Assembly: GCA_958295715.1 (NCBI GenBank)
Contig: OY282371.1
Location: 1,969,697 to 2,033,696 of the forward strand
Direction: 5' to 3'
DNA length: 64,000 nucleotides
Origin: an uncultured Dehalococcoidia bacterium
GTDB taxonomy: Bacteria; Chloroflexota; Dehalococcoidia; Lucifugimonadales; GCA-2712585
Shown: positions 63,441 to 64,000 of the stretch, one piece after another
Numbering within the stretch: the stretch's first letter is position 1
How the letters are laid out: each line of letters starts with the position of its first letter
Program-made: the position numbers and the translations under genes
The notes under the pieces: generated by a model
What the model was told of the DNA's origin: nothing
Database searches by the model: none
What the model saw: the letters and a program-made list of their open reading frames with translations, nothing else

Positions 63441-64000
63441 ATGACCGCCGTCAAGTACTCGCTGGAAGAGTTTATTCACGACATGGACGCCCTGATTGAG
63501 GAGAACCCCGGCCATGAGCGCATTTTGGAACGGGGGGCCTCCTGCCTCGAGCGGCTGATACGCAACCCGGAGGCCCTCCCGGAGGAGTACCGCCGGCCAA
63601 CGGGACGCGGCCCACGCCCCAGCCACGGGACCTACGCCCTTCACCAGGGAGACAACGGCCTGTCCGTGTCCTCGGTGGTGTGGGGTCCCGGCGACCACGT
63701 AGACCCCCACGACCATCACACCTGGGGGATGATAGGCGTCATGGAAAACTTCCTGGCGGAGACCCGTTTCCGCCGCCTCGACGACCGGTCTCAAGAGGAC
63801 TACGCCCTCCTCGAAAAGGAGCGCCTGGCCATCTCAAAGCCCGGCCAGGTGTCCCTCCTCGTTCCGGAGGTGGACGAGATACACCAGATCGACAACGAGA
63901 CCGACCGGCCAACAGTGGAGATCCACGTCTACGGCCACCCCCTGGCGGGGTTGAAGCGGTGCAGGTTCGACCTGGCGACGGGAAGGGTGACCGCCTTCAC
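63441..64000 (+). CDS. Cupin-fold metal-dependent protein, cysteine dioxygenase-like (3' end cut by window edge)
   Basis: The frame from ATG 63441 runs off the window after 186 codons. It contains a cupin barrel with the metal motif PHDHHTWG near residue 96, a glutamate-containing EIHQIDNE and a later EIHVYGHPLAGLKRCRFD. Cysteine dioxygenase-like proteins and the COG5553-type cupins share this layout. Substrate unknown: the motif binds Fe or Mn in relatives. A GGAGG site lies 7 bases before the start. Confidence 0.75.
   Translation, partial: MTAVKYSLEEFIHDMDALIEENPGHERILERGASCLERLIRNPEALPEEYRRPTGRGPRPSHGTYALHQGDNGLSVSSVVWGPGDHVDPHDHHTWGMIGVMENFLAETRFRRLDDRSQEDYALLEKERLAISKPGQVSLLVPEVDEIHQIDNETDRPTVEIHVYGHPLAGLKRCRFDLATGRVTAF

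Overview
The window is GC-rich bacterial chromosome, mostly housekeeping genes in short operons on both strands. Gene content fits a Chloroflexota bacterium, possibly Dehalococcoidia/SAR202-like. The pointers are a cobalamin-dependent (class II) ribonucleotide reductase beside a riboswitch-controlled cobalamin-type importer, frequent TTG/GTG starts, -10 boxes abutting start codons, a large acidic S-layer-like protein, and dozens of copies of a short inverted repeat between genes. The phylum assignment is inference; no rRNA is present.

Layout. 1-3.7 kb: rsmA (cut by the left edge), SRP RNA, a Cas4-like PD-(D/E)XK protein, galU and a DinB-family protein. 3.7-6.7 kb: a minus-strand accessory island with an orphan type I specificity subunit (HsdS), a deoxyribosyltransferase/TIR-like protein, and a MntA/HepT toxin-antitoxin pair. 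6.8-10.3 kb: nrdR, whose promoter carries two NrdR-box-like sites 31 bp apart, a small winged-helix protein and the B12-dependent ribonucleotide reductase. 10.4-12.2 kb: an AT-richer three-gene cassette (XRE-like, ImmA/IrrE-like peptidase, lipoprotein). 12.3-19.5 kb: pdxA, proC, yggT, a PadR regulator with its HAAS-type membrane partner, a DegV protein and pepA. 19.6-22.5 kb: tRNA-His, tRNA-Arg, a DUF3352 protein and a DUF3800 protein. 22.7-26.6 kb: cobalamin riboswitch and a three-gene ABC importer. 27.5-31.5 kb: proVWX glycine betaine/proline importer.

31.7-36 kb: IS30 transposase remnant, an acyl-CoA dehydrogenase-like flavoprotein, a ketopantoate reductase-like protein and a ThDP enzyme. 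36.5-40.5 kb: argF, then der-plsY-gpsA. 40.6-43.8 kb: minus-strand heat-shock operon hrcA-dnaJ-prmA, divergent from a bioY-like transporter gene through overlapping promoters with a CIRCE-like operator. 46-49.6 kb: a 1162-residue secreted protein preceded by an 18-codon coupled leader ORF. 50.4-53.7 kb: ftsH, a small unknown and a methyltransferase. 54.3-58.3 kb: pyrG, a fructose-6-phosphate aldolase/transaldolase and rho. 58.9-64 kb: a membrane-anchored secreted protein, a dihydropyrimidinase, glutamine-dependent NAD synthetase and a cupin running off the right edge.

The most system-like accessory locus is the four-gene island at 3755-6711: all genes point the same way, two junctions overlap, and no hsdM or hsdR is seen. 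The other pervasive unexplained signal is the intergenic repeat family, which occurs as a simple hairpin, as an extended form with a second palindrome and conserved tail, and inside tandemly duplicated blocks.
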